A stretch of 36,383 nt of DNA from an uncultured Bacteroidia bacterium (GCA_902791945.1 CADAXR010000015.1:1-36383); one strand, 5' to 3'; counted from the first letter of the stretch, positions 1-8,726 are shown. Made by a program: numbers and translations. Notes: a model not told the origin generated them from the letters alone.

Positions 1-579
1 CTGCTTGACATCAAGGGCGCGATCCGCCGCAGCGAAGCCCGCGGCGCCGTCCGCTCCTTCGGGCTCAACGACAAGACCAACGCCCACTTCCTCAACCTGC
101 CCTTCTACGAAAGCGGCGGCGTGAAAAAGATGCCGCGCACGCAGGCCGACGTGGACATCATCAAGAAACTCATCTCCGACCTTAAGCCGGACATGATATT
201 CATGGCCGGAGACCTTGCGGATCCCCACGGGACCCACAGGGTCTGCACCGAGGCCGCCCTCGAGGCCCTCGACCAGCTCCGTGAGGAGGGCAACGACTGG
301 CTCTCGGAGACCCACGTCTGGCTCTATCGCGGAGCATGGATGGAGTGGGAGCTCGGCCGTGTGGACATGGCAGTCCCCATTTCACCGGATGAAATGATCA
401 AAAAGCGCCACTCGATCTTCCGCCATCTCTCGCAGAAGGACATCGTCCCGTTCCCGGGCGATGACCCGCGCGAGTTCTGGCAGAGGGCCGAGGAACGCAC
501 ACAGAACACCGCCAGGCTCTACGACGAGCTCGGCATGGCCGAATATCAGGCAATCGAAGTTTTCTTAAAGCTCTGTTAA
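1..579 (+). CDS. NagB-like/PIG-L protein, C-terminal part (5' truncated by window)
   Basis: The frame is open from the first base to a TAA at 577-579, giving 192 C-terminal residues. Near residue 74 it carries the DPHGTHR signature of the PIG-L/LmbE deacetylase fold, preceded by a hydrophobic strand (DMIFMAGDLA). Bacteroidetes have ~660-residue proteins annotated as glucosamine-6-phosphate deaminase in which a NagB-like half precedes a PIG-L half, and this matches the end of that architecture. The stop is separated by one base from the nagB start at 581, so the two are probably co-transcribed and translationally coupled. This supports an amino-sugar role (deacetylation or deamination of a GlcNAc derivative), which is inference. 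The N-terminal half is outside the window, so I cannot say whether its NagB site is intact. Confidence 0.75.
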   Translation: MLDIKGAIRRSEARGAVRSFGLNDKTNAHFLNLPFYESGGVKKMPRTQADVDIIKKLISDLKPDMIFMAGDLADPHGTHRVCTEAALEALDQLREEGNDWLSETHVWLYRGAWMEWELGRVDMAVPISPDEMIKKRHSIFRHLSQKDIVPFPGDDPREFWQRAEERTQNTARLYDELGMAEYQAIEVFLKLC

Positions 580-580
580 A

Positions 581-1375
581 ATGAAAGTAATCATCAAAGA
601 TTCTTCAGTAGAGGGCTCGGTATGGGCAGCCCGCTACATCGCGCGCCGTATCAATGAGAAGGCCGCGCTGACCGACAAGCCGTTCGTCATCGGCCTCTGC
701 ACCGGTTCAACCCCCATCGAGACCTACAAGGAGCTCATCCGTATGGTAAAGGCCGGCGAGGTCTCCTTCAAGAACGTCATTTCGTTCAACATGGACGAAT
801 ACGTCGGTCTCCCCGAGGAGCACCCCGAGAGCTATCATTCCTTCATGCACACTTATCTTTTCGACCACATCGACGAGCCCGCGGAGAACATCCACATCCT
901 CAACGGCAACGCTCCCGACCCGGTCGCCGAGTGTGAAGCATACGAGAAGGCCATCGAGGCGGCCGGAGGCTTCGACCTCTTCCTCGGCGGCGTCGGCGAG
1001 GACGGCCACATCGCTTTCAACGAGCCGTTCTCCTCGCTTTCGTCGCGCACCCGCGTCGTGACCCTCACCCGCGACACCCGCGAGGTCAATTCCCGCTTCT
1101 TCGGCGGCGACTGGCAGCAGGTGCCCGCCCAGGCCATGTCCGTCGGCGTCGCGACCGTCCTTTCCGCGAAGGAGGTCGTTATCCTCGCCTTCGGCAGCAA
1201 GAAGGCCCGCGCCATCAAGGACGCGGTCGAAGGCCCGATTTCCCACTACTGCACCCTTTCGGGCATGCAGAACCATCCCGCCGGCACCATCGTCTGCGAC
1301 GAACTGTCCGTCGGCGAGCTGAAGGTCTCCAGCTACCGCTATTTCAAGGCTGTCGCCGAAGCGGAAGGGGAATAG
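581..1375 (+). CDS. nagB: glucosamine-6-phosphate deaminase
   Basis: This 264-residue protein has the length and motifs of classical NagB, which converts glucosamine 6-phosphate to fructose 6-phosphate plus ammonia in the cytoplasm. Visible signatures are the phosphate-binding LCTGSTP loop (residues ~40-46), FNMDEYVGL (~70-78, containing the proton-transfer Asp) and GEDGHIAFNEP. In the last motif D141, H143 and E148 fall at the same numbers as the catalytic triad of the E. coli enzyme. ATG 581 follows the upstream stop by one base. The gene ends four bases from the convergent aroD-aroA fusion, leaving no room for a separate terminator. Nothing looks degenerate. Confidence 0.97.
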   Translation: MKVIIKDSSVEGSVWAARYIARRINEKAALTDKPFVIGLCTGSTPIETYKELIRMVKAGEVSFKNVISFNMDEYVGLPEEHPESYHSFMHTYLFDHIDEPAENIHILNGNAPDPVAECEAYEKAIEAAGGFDLFLGGVGEDGHIAFNEPFSSLSSRTRVVTLTRDTREVNSRFFGGDWQQVPAQAMSVGVATVLSAKEVVILAFGSKKARAIKDAVEGPISHYCTLSGMQNHPAGTIVCDELSVGELKVSSYRYFKAVAEAEGE

Positions 1376-1379
1376 TACG

Positions 1380-3347
1380 CTAGCCCTTCAGAGCCGCGAA
1401 ACATTCGTGGAAGGAAGGGAAAGATTTTGAAACGCATCCCTCGTCGTCTATGATGACGGGGGATTCTGCGTAAAGGGAGGCGAGCTTTAGTGCCATCACC
1501 ATGCGGTGATCGCCTCCGGAGGTGAAGGACCCGCCGCGGAGGAGCCTCCCGGTCAGTATCCTTTCGGAGAGGCCTGTGCCGCGGATTGTCATCACGTCCT
1601 CTTCGATCCGGACATCGACGCCCATTTTCTGCAGCATCTCTTCAATCGCGGCGGCCCTGTCGCTTTCCTTGTGGCGGAGCCTCTCCACGCCTGAAAGCAC
1701 GCTGCTTCCTTTACAGAAGGCCGCGAGGACCGCCGTGACCGGAAACAGGTCCGGGCAGTTGGCAAGATCCGCGCTGAAGGCCGCGAGAGGGGAGCGCTGT
1801 ACGTGGACCGAACCATCCTCCAGTGAGGAGAGTGAGGCGCCGGCCTGCGCCAGGATATCCATGATCGATATGTCGGCCTGGAGTGAAGACATGTCGAGCC
1901 CTTCGAGGGTCACGTCGCCGCTTATGGCTCCGGCGGCAAGGAAACAGGCCGCTCCGCTCCAGTCGCCTTCGATGTCGAAGGCTGCGGCCTGGTAGGCCTG
2001 CCCTCCGTTTATCTTGAAGGTTATGCCGGTGCAGAGACCCCAGTCGCGGGATTCCGCGAAATCTTCGTCTCCCTCCATCTCGCAGGAGGCCCTTACGCCG
2101 AATTTTTTCATCACGTCGAGGGTGATGAAAAGATACGGAATGCTCTTGGGATCCGTTACATAAAGGGTGGACCGGCCTTCGGCCATCGGAAGCGCCATGA
2201 GGAGCCCGGAGATAAGCTGCGAGCCGCTGCGGCCGTCAATCTCGGCCTTGCCGGGGATGATCGGACCGCTGACTGTCAGTGGAAGGTAGCAGTCTGTCCT
2301 GCGGGCGCCGGTCCGCTCCGGCCTCAGGCTCACCCCGAAAGCGGCCATCACGTCGTGGGCGCCGGCGAGCGGCCTTCCGAGTATGGTCTTCTCGCCTTCA
2401 ATCCTGACATGCCCGCTGCAGCGTACGGCGACAAGCGGAATAAGCAGCCTCGTAAGCAGCCCCGACTCGCCGACGAACAGTTCCCGCACCTCGGCTTTGC
2501 CTCCGGTGATCCTGAGCCTGTCTCCTTCCCGGACCACTTTCGCTCCGAGGGCTTCGGCTGCGCGTATCGCAGCCTCGCTGTCGTCGCAGGGGGTGTAGCC
2601 GGAAAGGACGGACTCGCCGGGGGCGAGCGCCGCCGCAAGCACCGCCCTCTGTGCAAAACTCTTCGAGGCCGGCATACGGAGCGAGACCGGACGGAGAGGC
2701 TTAACGGGCGAAACCCCGAAAACAGCCTCCTCCATCTCCCGGAACGCCCTCTGGCCCGGAGCCGCAGCTTCGCTTTCCGAGAGGGCGGCGTAGGTGAACG
2801 GCGCCCCGAGGGCGAGGCATCTCAGCCTCGAATCCTTCCCCTCCGGCCCCATCGCGAACGCGACGAGCCGCCCTTCGGGGGCCTTCTTATAAAGGTCATA
2901 TATGCGCTGAATATCGTCCTTTGAACGGGCTGTAACGGCGATTTTTACGATGTCGGCCCCCTTGGAGAGCGCTTCGTGAAGCATCGCTTCGAGCCTCTCT
3001 CCGGACGGGGTACTTTCGAAGTCGTGGAAGGACACGATGAGTCTTGTACCCCACTCGGAGCATGCGCTTTTCACCCTGCCGAAGGATTTTGCGGGCGCCT
3101 CGTTCTCCACGTCGGCGAAAGCTGCTCCGGCCGCGACCGCGCGGAGAATTTTCCTCTCCGCCGCGGAGTCAGCGTCGAAACGGCAGGTCGCAATGAGGGG
3201 AACGTCGGTCGAAGAAAAAACTTCTTCGATGTCCTCTTCGGAAAGAGGGCAGAGGTCAAGCCGGATTTCGGCCATCCCGATCTCCCCGTTTTCAAGCAGG
3301 GAGAGTATCTCGTCGCGGTTTTTGCCTTTCAGGGTGGTTGCAATCAT
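1380..3347 (-). CDS. aroDA: fused 3-dehydroquinate dehydratase (type I) / EPSP synthase
   Basis: A single 655-residue frame joins two shikimate-pathway enzymes. Residues 1-~212 are a short type I dehydroquinase: EIRLD (27-31), ATCR (53-56), SFHDF with catalytic H108, and DIVKIAV with the expected Schiff-base K135. Residues ~218-655 are 3-phosphoshikimate 1-carboxyvinyltransferase: PASKSFAQRA (phosphate/PEP site), GESGLLTRLL (usual GNAGTxxRFL), SGSQLISGLLMALP, GVERLRHKESDR and GGDHRMVMA (usual DHRIAMA). Known family chemistry: step 3 is dehydration of 3-dehydroquinate, and step 6 is enolpyruvyl transfer to shikimate 3-phosphate. The two catalysed steps are not consecutive. No stop or frameshift separates the domains, so the fusion is read directly from the sequence. 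ATG 3347 gives the full N-terminal strand of the dehydroquinase. Confidence 0.93.
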   Translation of the reverse strand: MIATTLKGKNRDEILSLLENGEIGMAEIRLDLCPLSEEDIEEVFSSTDVPLIATCRFDADSAAERKILRAVAAGAAFADVENEAPAKSFGRVKSACSEWGTRLIVSFHDFESTPSGERLEAMLHEALSKGADIVKIAVTARSKDDIQRIYDLYKKAPEGRLVAFAMGPEGKDSRLRCLALGAPFTYAALSESEAAAPGQRAFREMEEAVFGVSPVKPLRPVSLRMPASKSFAQRAVLAAALAPGESVLSGYTPCDDSEAAIRAAEALGAKVVREGDRLRITGGKAEVRELFVGESGLLTRLLIPLVAVRCSGHVRIEGEKTILGRPLAGAHDVMAAFGVSLRPERTGARRTDCYLPLTVSGPIIPGKAEIDGRSGSQLISGLLMALPMAEGRSTLYVTDPKSIPYLFITLDVMKKFGVRASCEMEGDEDFAESRDWGLCTGITFKINGGQAYQAAAFDIEGDWSGAACFLAAGAISGDVTLEGLDMSSLQADISIMDILAQAGASLSSLEDGSVHVQRSPLAAFSADLANCPDLFPVTAVLAAFCKGSSVLSGVERLRHKESDRAAAIEEMLQKMGVDVRIEEDVMTIRGTGLSERILTGRLLRGGSFTSGGDHRMVMALKLASLYAESPVIIDDEGCVSKSFPSFHECFAALKG

Positions 3348-3409
3348 GCTCTGTTTTTTATGGCTGGTACGGAATTTGTCTTGCAGTGCCCCGGTTTCAG
3401 CGGGGCGGA

Positions 3410-3417
3410 CAAAGATA
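3410..3417 (-). promoter_or_regulatory. possible -7 element for the aroD-aroA fusion
   Basis: On the minus strand 3417-3410 reads TATCTTTG, matching the Bacteroidetes -7 consensus TAnnTTTG, 63 bases upstream of the ATG at 3347. No TTTG or TTG is seen at the expected -33 distance, so this is a weak call. Confidence 0.4.
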
Positions 3418-3437
3418 CAAAAAAACGCGCCCTTTCG

Positions 3438-3468
3438 TTTGATATGTTATTATAAATTATTAACTTTG
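3438..3468 (+). promoter_or_regulatory. Bacteroidetes sigma-type promoter of the six-gene secreted-protein operon
   Basis: TTTG at 3438-3441 and TAACTTTG at 3461-3468 are separated by 19 bases, matching the TTTG/TAnnTTTG architecture of the Bacteroidetes primary sigma factor. Transcription would begin near 3475, giving a ~60-base leader before ATG 3537. The leader region holds a small GCAGG/CCTGC hairpin (3476-3488). Confidence 0.75.
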
Positions 3469-3536
3469 ACCTTTGCAGGCCTCCTGCGGCCTTGCGAAAG
3501 GACTAAAAAAAGACAACGTTTTTAAACCAAAACATT

Positions 3537-4022
3537 ATGAAGAAAATCTTACTTTTCGTCCTCGCCGGTATGGCAGCCCTCACTCTTTCTGCCAAGGACA
3601 AGAAGGCCACTGCGGCCTCCGACGCGTTCCACTATGACGTAGAATACGTCAAGACGACCGGCGACGGCATCGCCCAGGTCAAGGTCGGTTCCTATGCCAA
3701 GAAAGCCAATGTGGCGACCTCCGAAATCCGCAAGGATGCCATCCACGCCGTGATCTTCAAGGGCTACGCCGGCAACGGTGCAGGTATCCGCCCTCTCGCC
3801 AAAGACCCCGACGTCCAGTTCACAAAGGCCGATTTCTTCAGCCAGTTCTTCGGTGGAAACGACTGGGAGCGCTATGTCTCCGACGTCCAGACCGGCAGCA
3901 TGGAAGCAATGAAGGTCGGCAAGGAGTACAAAGTCTCCGCGACCGTCTCCGTCAACGTCAAACTTCTCCGCCAGCACCTTGAGAAAGCCGGCGTCATCCG
4001 TGGCCTTGCATCAGGATTTTAA
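3537..4022 (+). CDS. secreted hypothetical protein, first gene of six-gene operon
   Basis: A 161-residue protein with a clear signal peptide (lysines, hydrophobic core, cleavage around A-L-T-L-S-A), so it is probably periplasmic. I do not recognise a characterised family. The mature part has an alpha/beta look: a central helix beginning SEIRKDAIHAVIFKG (~61-75) and a C-terminal VSVNVKLLRQHLEKAGVI (~137-154). Both segments have counterparts at comparable positions in the lipoprotein two genes downstream (4932-5405), which suggests a shared fold. It is the promoter-proximal gene, and all five following genes run in the same direction with 3-13 base gaps. Function is unknown. Confidence 0.8.
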   Translation: MKKILLFVLAGMAALTLSAKDKKATAASDAFHYDVEYVKTTGDGIAQVKVGSYAKKANVATSEIRKDAIHAVIFKGYAGNGAGIRPLAKDPDVQFTKADFFSQFFGGNDWERYVSDVQTGSMEAMKVGKEYKVSATVSVNVKLLRQHLEKAGVIRGLASGF

Positions 4023-4034
4023 TCTCCCGGCCCG

Positions 4035-4916
4035 ATGAAAAAGCTTCTCATAGCCCTTCTCCTCCTCATCCCCGTCCTTTCGTTCGGGCAGGAGGGCTGG
4101 ACCGTCCTTCTTCTGAAGAACGGCAACAAGGTTGAAGGCAACGTCGTTGCCTCCGACGACTACAAAGTCACTATCGAGACGGCTAACGGCCAGACCCTCA
4201 CTTACAACCGCACCGAGATCAACCGTATGGACAAAGGTGTCCCCCAGGATCCTTACGCCCCCAAGTCCCCTTATAAGGACTACACCGGCGTAAAGTCTGG
4301 CTTCTGGTGGGGCGCCGGCGTTTCTGTCGGTGTCGGTATTCCCTATCAGGAAGCTCTCAGGGCCTGCGCCCCTGTTGAGGCAGACTTCGCTCTCGGCTAC
4401 AGGCTCAACGAGTTCTTCCAGATCGGTGTCGGCTTCGGCTACCGCTACTACATCAAGGGCGAAAACTACAAGTATCGCGACAAGGATATGTACAGCGGCT
4501 TCAAGAACATGTCGCTTCCGCTGTTCGGTACCGTCAGCGGTTCGATGATGCCCGGCCGCAGCCGCAACGTAGTTCCCTGCTGGGAAGTCGAAGGCGGTTA
4601 TGCTTTCGGTGAAGGTTACAAGGTGGGGGGCTTCTTTTCCCCGTCCATCGGTCTGAAGTTCGGTCCCCTCGAGCGTCACCACTTCGTGCTGACCCTCGGC
4701 TACCTCCTCCAGCACACCTACATCCACAAGCCCGTCGAGAATGGTATTGATGACAACAGCATCAATATCAATCCCGCTCCCGCACCCATTGGCGGCATGC
4801 GCACGGCTACCGCTCCTTCCCGCGAGCCGGTCAATTACCGCGAACCGGAGCCTCAGGATCCTTTCGCAAAGGGCTTCCTCCACGGCCTTCGTCTCCGTTT
4901 CTGCTACGAATTCTAA
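4035..4916 (+). CDS. secreted/outer-membrane protein, probable beta-barrel, second gene of operon
   Basis: 293 residues with a signal peptide ending near LSFGQ. Residues ~22-68 form a compact beta-rich segment (VLLLKNGNKVEGNVVASDD) typical of small N-terminal SH3-like domains in Bacteroidetes exported proteins. From ~85 the sequence alternates aromatic and glycine-rich amphipathic strands (FWWGAGVSVGVGIPY, IGVGFGYRYYIKGE, HFVLTLGYLLQHTY), and it finishes LRLRFCYEF with a terminal aromatic residue as in BAM-assembled barrels. I infer an outer-membrane barrel, but no specific transport or enzymatic role can be read. The proline-rich stretch ~245-280 is probably an extracellular or periplasmic loop. 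Confidence 0.75.
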   Translation: MKKLLIALLLLIPVLSFGQEGWTVLLLKNGNKVEGNVVASDDYKVTIETANGQTLTYNRTEINRMDKGVPQDPYAPKSPYKDYTGVKSGFWWGAGVSVGVGIPYQEALRACAPVEADFALGYRLNEFFQIGVGFGYRYYIKGENYKYRDKDMYSGFKNMSLPLFGTVSGSMMPGRSRNVVPCWEVEGGYAFGEGYKVGGFFSPSIGLKFGPLERHHFVLTLGYLLQHTYIHKPVENGIDDNSININPAPAPIGGMRTATAPSREPVNYREPEPQDPFAKGFLHGLRLRFCYEF

Positions 4917-4931
4917 AACCCAGTGAAAATA

Positions 4932-5405
4932 ATGAAAATCAGGTTTTTTGCAGTCCTTCTCGCCGTGCTCACCATCGTGAGCTGCGGCAAGAGGCAGGTA
5001 TCCTCGTACTACGATGCGGGTACCCAATTCCTCAACACCGAGGCTGACGGCTCCATCACCGTCCGCGCTTCCGGTCAGGGCCGCAACGCCCAGGACGCCA
5101 TCGAGCAGGCCTGGAAGAACGCGGTCAGGGATGTGATGCTCAAGGGCGTCAACGTCCCCGGTAACACATTCCTCTCCAAGCCCCTCATCACCGAGGTTAA
5201 CGCTGAAGAGAAGTACTCTTCCTTCATTTATTCCTTCCTCGCCGACCAGGGCGAATACCTCAACTTCATCTCCACTGAAGACAAGAAGGTTGGCTCGACC
5301 GACAAGGCAAGGAACGACATTCAGGTCCGTCGCGTCGTGACGGTCCGTATCCTGCGCCAGCAGCTCAAAGAATACCTCATCCAGCAAAACATCATCAAAC
5401 CCTAA
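4932..5405 (+). CDS. lipoprotein of unknown function, third gene of operon
   Basis: I start this at ATG 4932 rather than the in-frame GTG at 4923, because the ATG gives a normal lipoprotein signal (MKIRFFAVLLAVLTIVSC, lipobox Cys at residue 18) and 157 residues in total. The mature part has a SITVRASGQGRNAQDAIEQA segment followed by a helix (AWKNAVRDVMLKG), then a C-terminal VVTVRILRQQLKEYLIQQNII. This resembles the first protein of the operon in order and spacing, so I suggest distant paralogy. The stop is three bases before the next ATG. Function unknown; a FlgT/LPP20-like periplasmic fold is one possibility, stated only from the general pattern. Confidence 0.78.
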   Translation: MKIRFFAVLLAVLTIVSCGKRQVSSYYDAGTQFLNTEADGSITVRASGQGRNAQDAIEQAWKNAVRDVMLKGVNVPGNTFLSKPLITEVNAEEKYSSFIYSFLADQGEYLNFISTEDKKVGSTDKARNDIQVRRVVTVRILRQQLKEYLIQQNIIKP

Positions 5406-5408
5406 GCA

Positions 5409-6365
5409 ATGAAAAAACTCCTTCTTATCGCAGCTTCGCTCGTCCTCGTGGCGGCGACTGCCTTCGGACAGGCCAAGAAGCCTTCCCTTATGGTCATTCC
5501 CAGCAATGTCTGGTGCAGCCAGAACGGCTATATGAATGAAATCGACGTCCAGGGCCAGACGATATTCTCCCCTGACTACTCCAGGGCCCTCAGCAACGAC
5601 GCTGACCTGACCCTCGTCATCAGCAAGATCGGCGGCCTCATGGCAGACCGCGGCTTCCAGCTCAAGCAGCTCAAGGCCGCTTCCGACGCTATCAACCGCC
5701 GTGCGATGGAGAACGCCGCGATCCAGTCCAAGAGCGGCGCCGAGGTCCAGACCAACGCCTACATGGAGATCCGCAACCAGGCCCGCGCCGACATCGTTCT
5801 CGAGCTGACCTGGAAGGTCAACGAGATGGGTCCCAAGCGTTCCATCACCTACATCCTCGACGCTATCGACGCCTACACCTCCAAGCAGGTCGCTTCCGCT
5901 TCCGGTACCGGCCAGCCCTCGTTCACCGCTGAGGTTCCCGTCCTCCTCGAAGAGGCCGTCAACTCCCACATGGACGAGTTCTGCGACCGTCTCCAGAACC
6001 ATTTCGACGACCTTCTTGAGAACGGCCGCGAGATGACCCTCAACATCAACGTCTTTGACGGCAACGACCTCGGCATCGACCTCGAGACCGAGTTCGACGG
6101 CAAGGAGCTCCGCGAAATCATCGAGGACTGGGTCTATGAGAACACCGTTTCCCACCGCTACAACCTCGCCGACGACTCCGAGCTCTACATGAACTTCACC
6201 GAAGTCCGTATGCCTATCTACGACGAGAAGGGCCGTCCCCTCGCCGCCAACGCCTTCGCCAGGGGTCTTGTCAAGCACCTCCAGGCCGCTCCTTACCTCA
6301 TCGAGAGGTCCAAACTCATGAACAAGGGTCTCGGTGAGGCCCAGGTCATCATCGGTGACAAATAA
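5409..6365 (+). CDS. secreted protein resembling DUF6175, fourth gene of operon
   Basis: 318 residues with a signal peptide (MKKLLLIAASLVLVAATAFGQA). The mature protein opens KKPSLMVIPSNVWCSQNGY and contains VISKIGGLMADRGFQLKQLKAASDAI, features I associate from memory with the Bacteroidetes DUF6175 family; this needs an HMM check. Residues ~130-220 include a strand-rich RADIVLELTWKVNEMGPKRSI segment and a VPVLLEEAVNSHMDEFCDRL helix, reminiscent of periplasmic penicillin-binding-protein-activator/TolB-N-like folds. No catalytic motif is visible. It lies in the middle of the operon, 3 bases after the lipoprotein and 12 before the next gene. Confidence 0.75.
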   Translation: MKKLLLIAASLVLVAATAFGQAKKPSLMVIPSNVWCSQNGYMNEIDVQGQTIFSPDYSRALSNDADLTLVISKIGGLMADRGFQLKQLKAASDAINRRAMENAAIQSKSGAEVQTNAYMEIRNQARADIVLELTWKVNEMGPKRSITYILDAIDAYTSKQVASASGTGQPSFTAEVPVLLEEAVNSHMDEFCDRLQNHFDDLLENGREMTLNINVFDGNDLGIDLETEFDGKELREIIEDWVYENTVSHRYNLADDSELYMNFTEVRMPIYDEKGRPLAANAFARGLVKHLQAAPYLIERSKLMNKGLGEAQVIIGDK

Positions 6366-6377
6366 ACCAAGTCAGCA

Positions 6378-7346
6378 ATGAAAGCATTCAGATTCATACT
6401 TTGCGCCATCGCGCTTTCCTGCGGCTTCAACGCTCTTGCGCAGGAGCCCGCACAGGAAGCCCCGAAGGTACCTGTCGCGGTCGTTTTCCCCGAGCAGGTT
6501 CCCTACATCTCCATCGAGGCCCAGGAGATCATCAAGAACAAGCTTTCCGCCGCCTGCGCCCGCAGCGGCATGGGAGCCACCGATGACTTCTGCCAGTTCA
6601 TCCTCACTTCCGCCATCAGCATCACCGACAAGTACGTCAACCCCGGAAACCCTCCCAAGTTCTTTGAGAAGGGCGACCTGACCATCTATGTCGTCGATGT
6701 CCTCGGCAAGAAGACCTTCGATTCAACGACCATCCCCATCCAGGGAGTCGGCAACGCCGAGGAGCAGGCCCACATCAAGGCCTTCAAGGCTCTGTCCCCG
6801 CAGAACCCGAACCTCACCAAGTTCCTCGCCGGTGCTAACACCAAGATCGTCAACTACTACGAAGGCCAGATCGACAACATCATAACCCAGGCCCAGTCCC
6901 TGGCGAAGGTCTACAAGTATGACGAGGCTCTCTTCAAGCTCGGCCTTGTCCCCGAGGCATGCCCCAGCTACTCCTCCAAGGTAGTCCCCGCCGCCGCTGA
7001 CATCTATCAGAAGTACATCGACGACCAGGCCAACCGCAACCTCGCCAAGGCAAAGGCCATCTGGATCGCCGGCCAGGATGCTTCCGCAGCCGCCGAGGCC
7101 GCCGAGTATCTCGCCGAGATCATGCCCGAGGCCAAGTGCTATCCCGAGTCCGTCGCTCTCAGCAAGGAGATTGCCGCCCGCGTAAAGGCCGACATCCAGT
7201 ACTACCGCGACATCGAGGCCCGCGACAACGCCCAGCAGTACGACCTTGCCAAGAAGAAGATCAGCGCCTGGAGAGACGTGGGTGTTGCATATGGCAACCA
7301 CCAGAAAGCGGATGTCTATTACACCGCCTGGCCTGTAAGGTACTAA
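6378..7346 (+). CDS. secreted hypothetical protein, fifth gene of operon
   Basis: 322 residues with a signal peptide ending near NALAQEP. Residues ~30-130 look alpha/beta (VPVAVVFPEQVPYISIEAQEI, then a strand pair with GDLTIYVVDVLGKKTFD). Residues ~155-320 are almost wholly helical with repeated alanine/lysine helices (ITQAQSLAKVYKYDEALFKLG, AAAEAAEYLAEIMP), resembling TPR-like hairpins. A scaffold or binding role in the periplasm is plausible, but no family is recognised. The gap to the next gene is 13 bases. Confidence 0.75.
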   Translation: MKAFRFILCAIALSCGFNALAQEPAQEAPKVPVAVVFPEQVPYISIEAQEIIKNKLSAACARSGMGATDDFCQFILTSAISITDKYVNPGNPPKFFEKGDLTIYVVDVLGKKTFDSTTIPIQGVGNAEEQAHIKAFKALSPQNPNLTKFLAGANTKIVNYYEGQIDNIITQAQSLAKVYKYDEALFKLGLVPEACPSYSSKVVPAAADIYQKYIDDQANRNLAKAKAIWIAGQDASAAAEAAEYLAEIMPEAKCYPESVALSKEIAARVKADIQYYRDIEARDNAQQYDLAKKKISAWRDVGVAYGNHQKADVYYTAWPVRY

Positions 7347-7359
7347 ACAGATCTCAGAT

Positions 7360-8715
7360 ATGAAGAAAATTATTATCCTTCTGACCATGCTCCTTGTCGG
7401 GGCCGGTCTCTTCGCCCAGGACGCCAAGACTGGAAAGGACACCACCGGTGTCATGATGAAGTATCGCCGCAGCTCGCTGTACAGCGTCATCATCGAGCAC
7501 CCTACCTTCCCTTATGCGTCGGCAATCGACTCCGCATTCTTCGCGATGCCTCTTCCCGACAAGTTCAACGACCACAACATCCAGCCGCGCGTGATAATTT
7601 CCAACGCGGCCAAGATGAAGAAGGGCGGCAAGAACAAGGAAGCCGGCAACATGGCCGACATCGACGAGTTCATCGCGACCAACAAGATCCCGAGGGACAT
7701 GATCGCCAAGTGGTTCGACCGTAACCCCGAGACAGGTGCATTCGACATGAACCTTGTCCAGGAGAGAGGTTTCTACGACGCCTCCGCGGCCGATATTTCC
7801 GCGGCTGAGGCCTCGACCCGCAACTTCGCCATCCTCGGCGATGCCGGCGAGGAGCTCATCGGCAAGACCTTCATGATCGTCAATGACATCACCTTCGTTG
7901 ACAAGGGCGAGCAGTCCGCAAAGGCCGCGACCGGCCTCAAGGTCCTCGGCCAGATCGGCGGCGCCCTCTTCGGCTCCAGCGTCAGCAGCCTGGGTGATGT
8001 GGCGGCCTCCGCCATCAACGAGATTGACGGCTTCACCGTCAACATCACGACCTACCTCTACCGTCTCCTCTGGAACGACGAGGTCATGGGTACCTTCTAC
8101 AAGATGTACTGGATCAGCGACGGATACCTCGATGACGCCAAGAAGGCCGCTTTTGAAAACAGCGACGTCTTCTCCCTCGACTACATCGGCGCCACCACGA
8201 CCTCCGGAAGTATCACCACCTCGAAGAGCTTCTCCAAGCTCTCCAAGGACCAGCAGATGCTGAAGGCCGTGACCCGTGCCGTCGACAAGGCCATCGTCGA
8301 GCTCCAGAGGAGCTACGATGAGTTCAAGGTCAACGTCCCCATCGGCGCCATCAGCGCCGACGGCAAGACCGTCGAGGTCCCCATCGGTCTCAAGGAAGGT
8401 GTCAACGAGAAGTCCCGCTACGACGTCCTCCTTCCTTCCAAGGATCCCGACACAGGCAAGGTCAAGTACCAGAAGGTCGCCGAGCTGAAGCCCGTCAAGG
8501 ACAAGATCTGGGACAACCGTTTCGGTGCTCTCGAAGAAGCCGAGATGAGGGCCGCGGCCAAGGCTGCCGGCCAGGAAATCAAGGCTGAAGAGGGAGAGGA
8601 GAGCGGCAACGTCTACCTCACCGCCACGACCTTCGACATCGTGATCGGTGCAGGCAAGATCTTCCCCGGCTGCGTGGTCAAGGAGTCCACTATCAAGGCT
8701 CAGAAGAAGAAATAA
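7360..8715 (+). CDS. secreted hypothetical protein, last gene of operon
   Basis: 451 residues with a signal peptide ending near GLFAQDA. The early mature region (MMKYRRSSLYSVIIEHPTF, then MPLPDKFNDHNIQPRVI) resembles exported Bacteroidetes proteins I remember as uncharacterised and widespread. Further on are strand and helix segments (TFMIVNDITFVDKG ~170-182, AINEIDGFTVNITTYLYRL ~220-238) and a lysine-rich C-terminus. The gene is followed by a strong hairpin, so it closes the operon. No catalytic residues can be assigned and no known function can be offered. Confidence 0.78.
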   Translation: MKKIIILLTMLLVGAGLFAQDAKTGKDTTGVMMKYRRSSLYSVIIEHPTFPYASAIDSAFFAMPLPDKFNDHNIQPRVIISNAAKMKKGGKNKEAGNMADIDEFIATNKIPRDMIAKWFDRNPETGAFDMNLVQERGFYDASAADISAAEASTRNFAILGDAGEELIGKTFMIVNDITFVDKGEQSAKAATGLKVLGQIGGALFGSSVSSLGDVAASAINEIDGFTVNITTYLYRLLWNDEVMGTFYKMYWISDGYLDDAKKAAFENSDVFSLDYIGATTTSGSITTSKSFSKLSKDQQMLKAVTRAVDKAIVELQRSYDEFKVNVPIGAISADGKTVEVPIGLKEGVNEKSRYDVLLPSKDPDTGKVKYQKVAELKPVKDKIWDNRFGALEEAEMRAAAKAAGQEIKAEEGEESGNVYLTATTFDIVIGAGKIFPGCVVKESTIKAQKKK

Positions 8716-8726
8716 TTTTCTTCAGA

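Noticed and set aside
4011-6278. A 755-codon open frame on the minus strand across the six-gene operon
   Set aside because: It is antisense to four good genes with signal peptides and promoter support; its composition (Val/Gly/Asp/Leu-rich) is typical of the mirror of GC-rich coding sequence.
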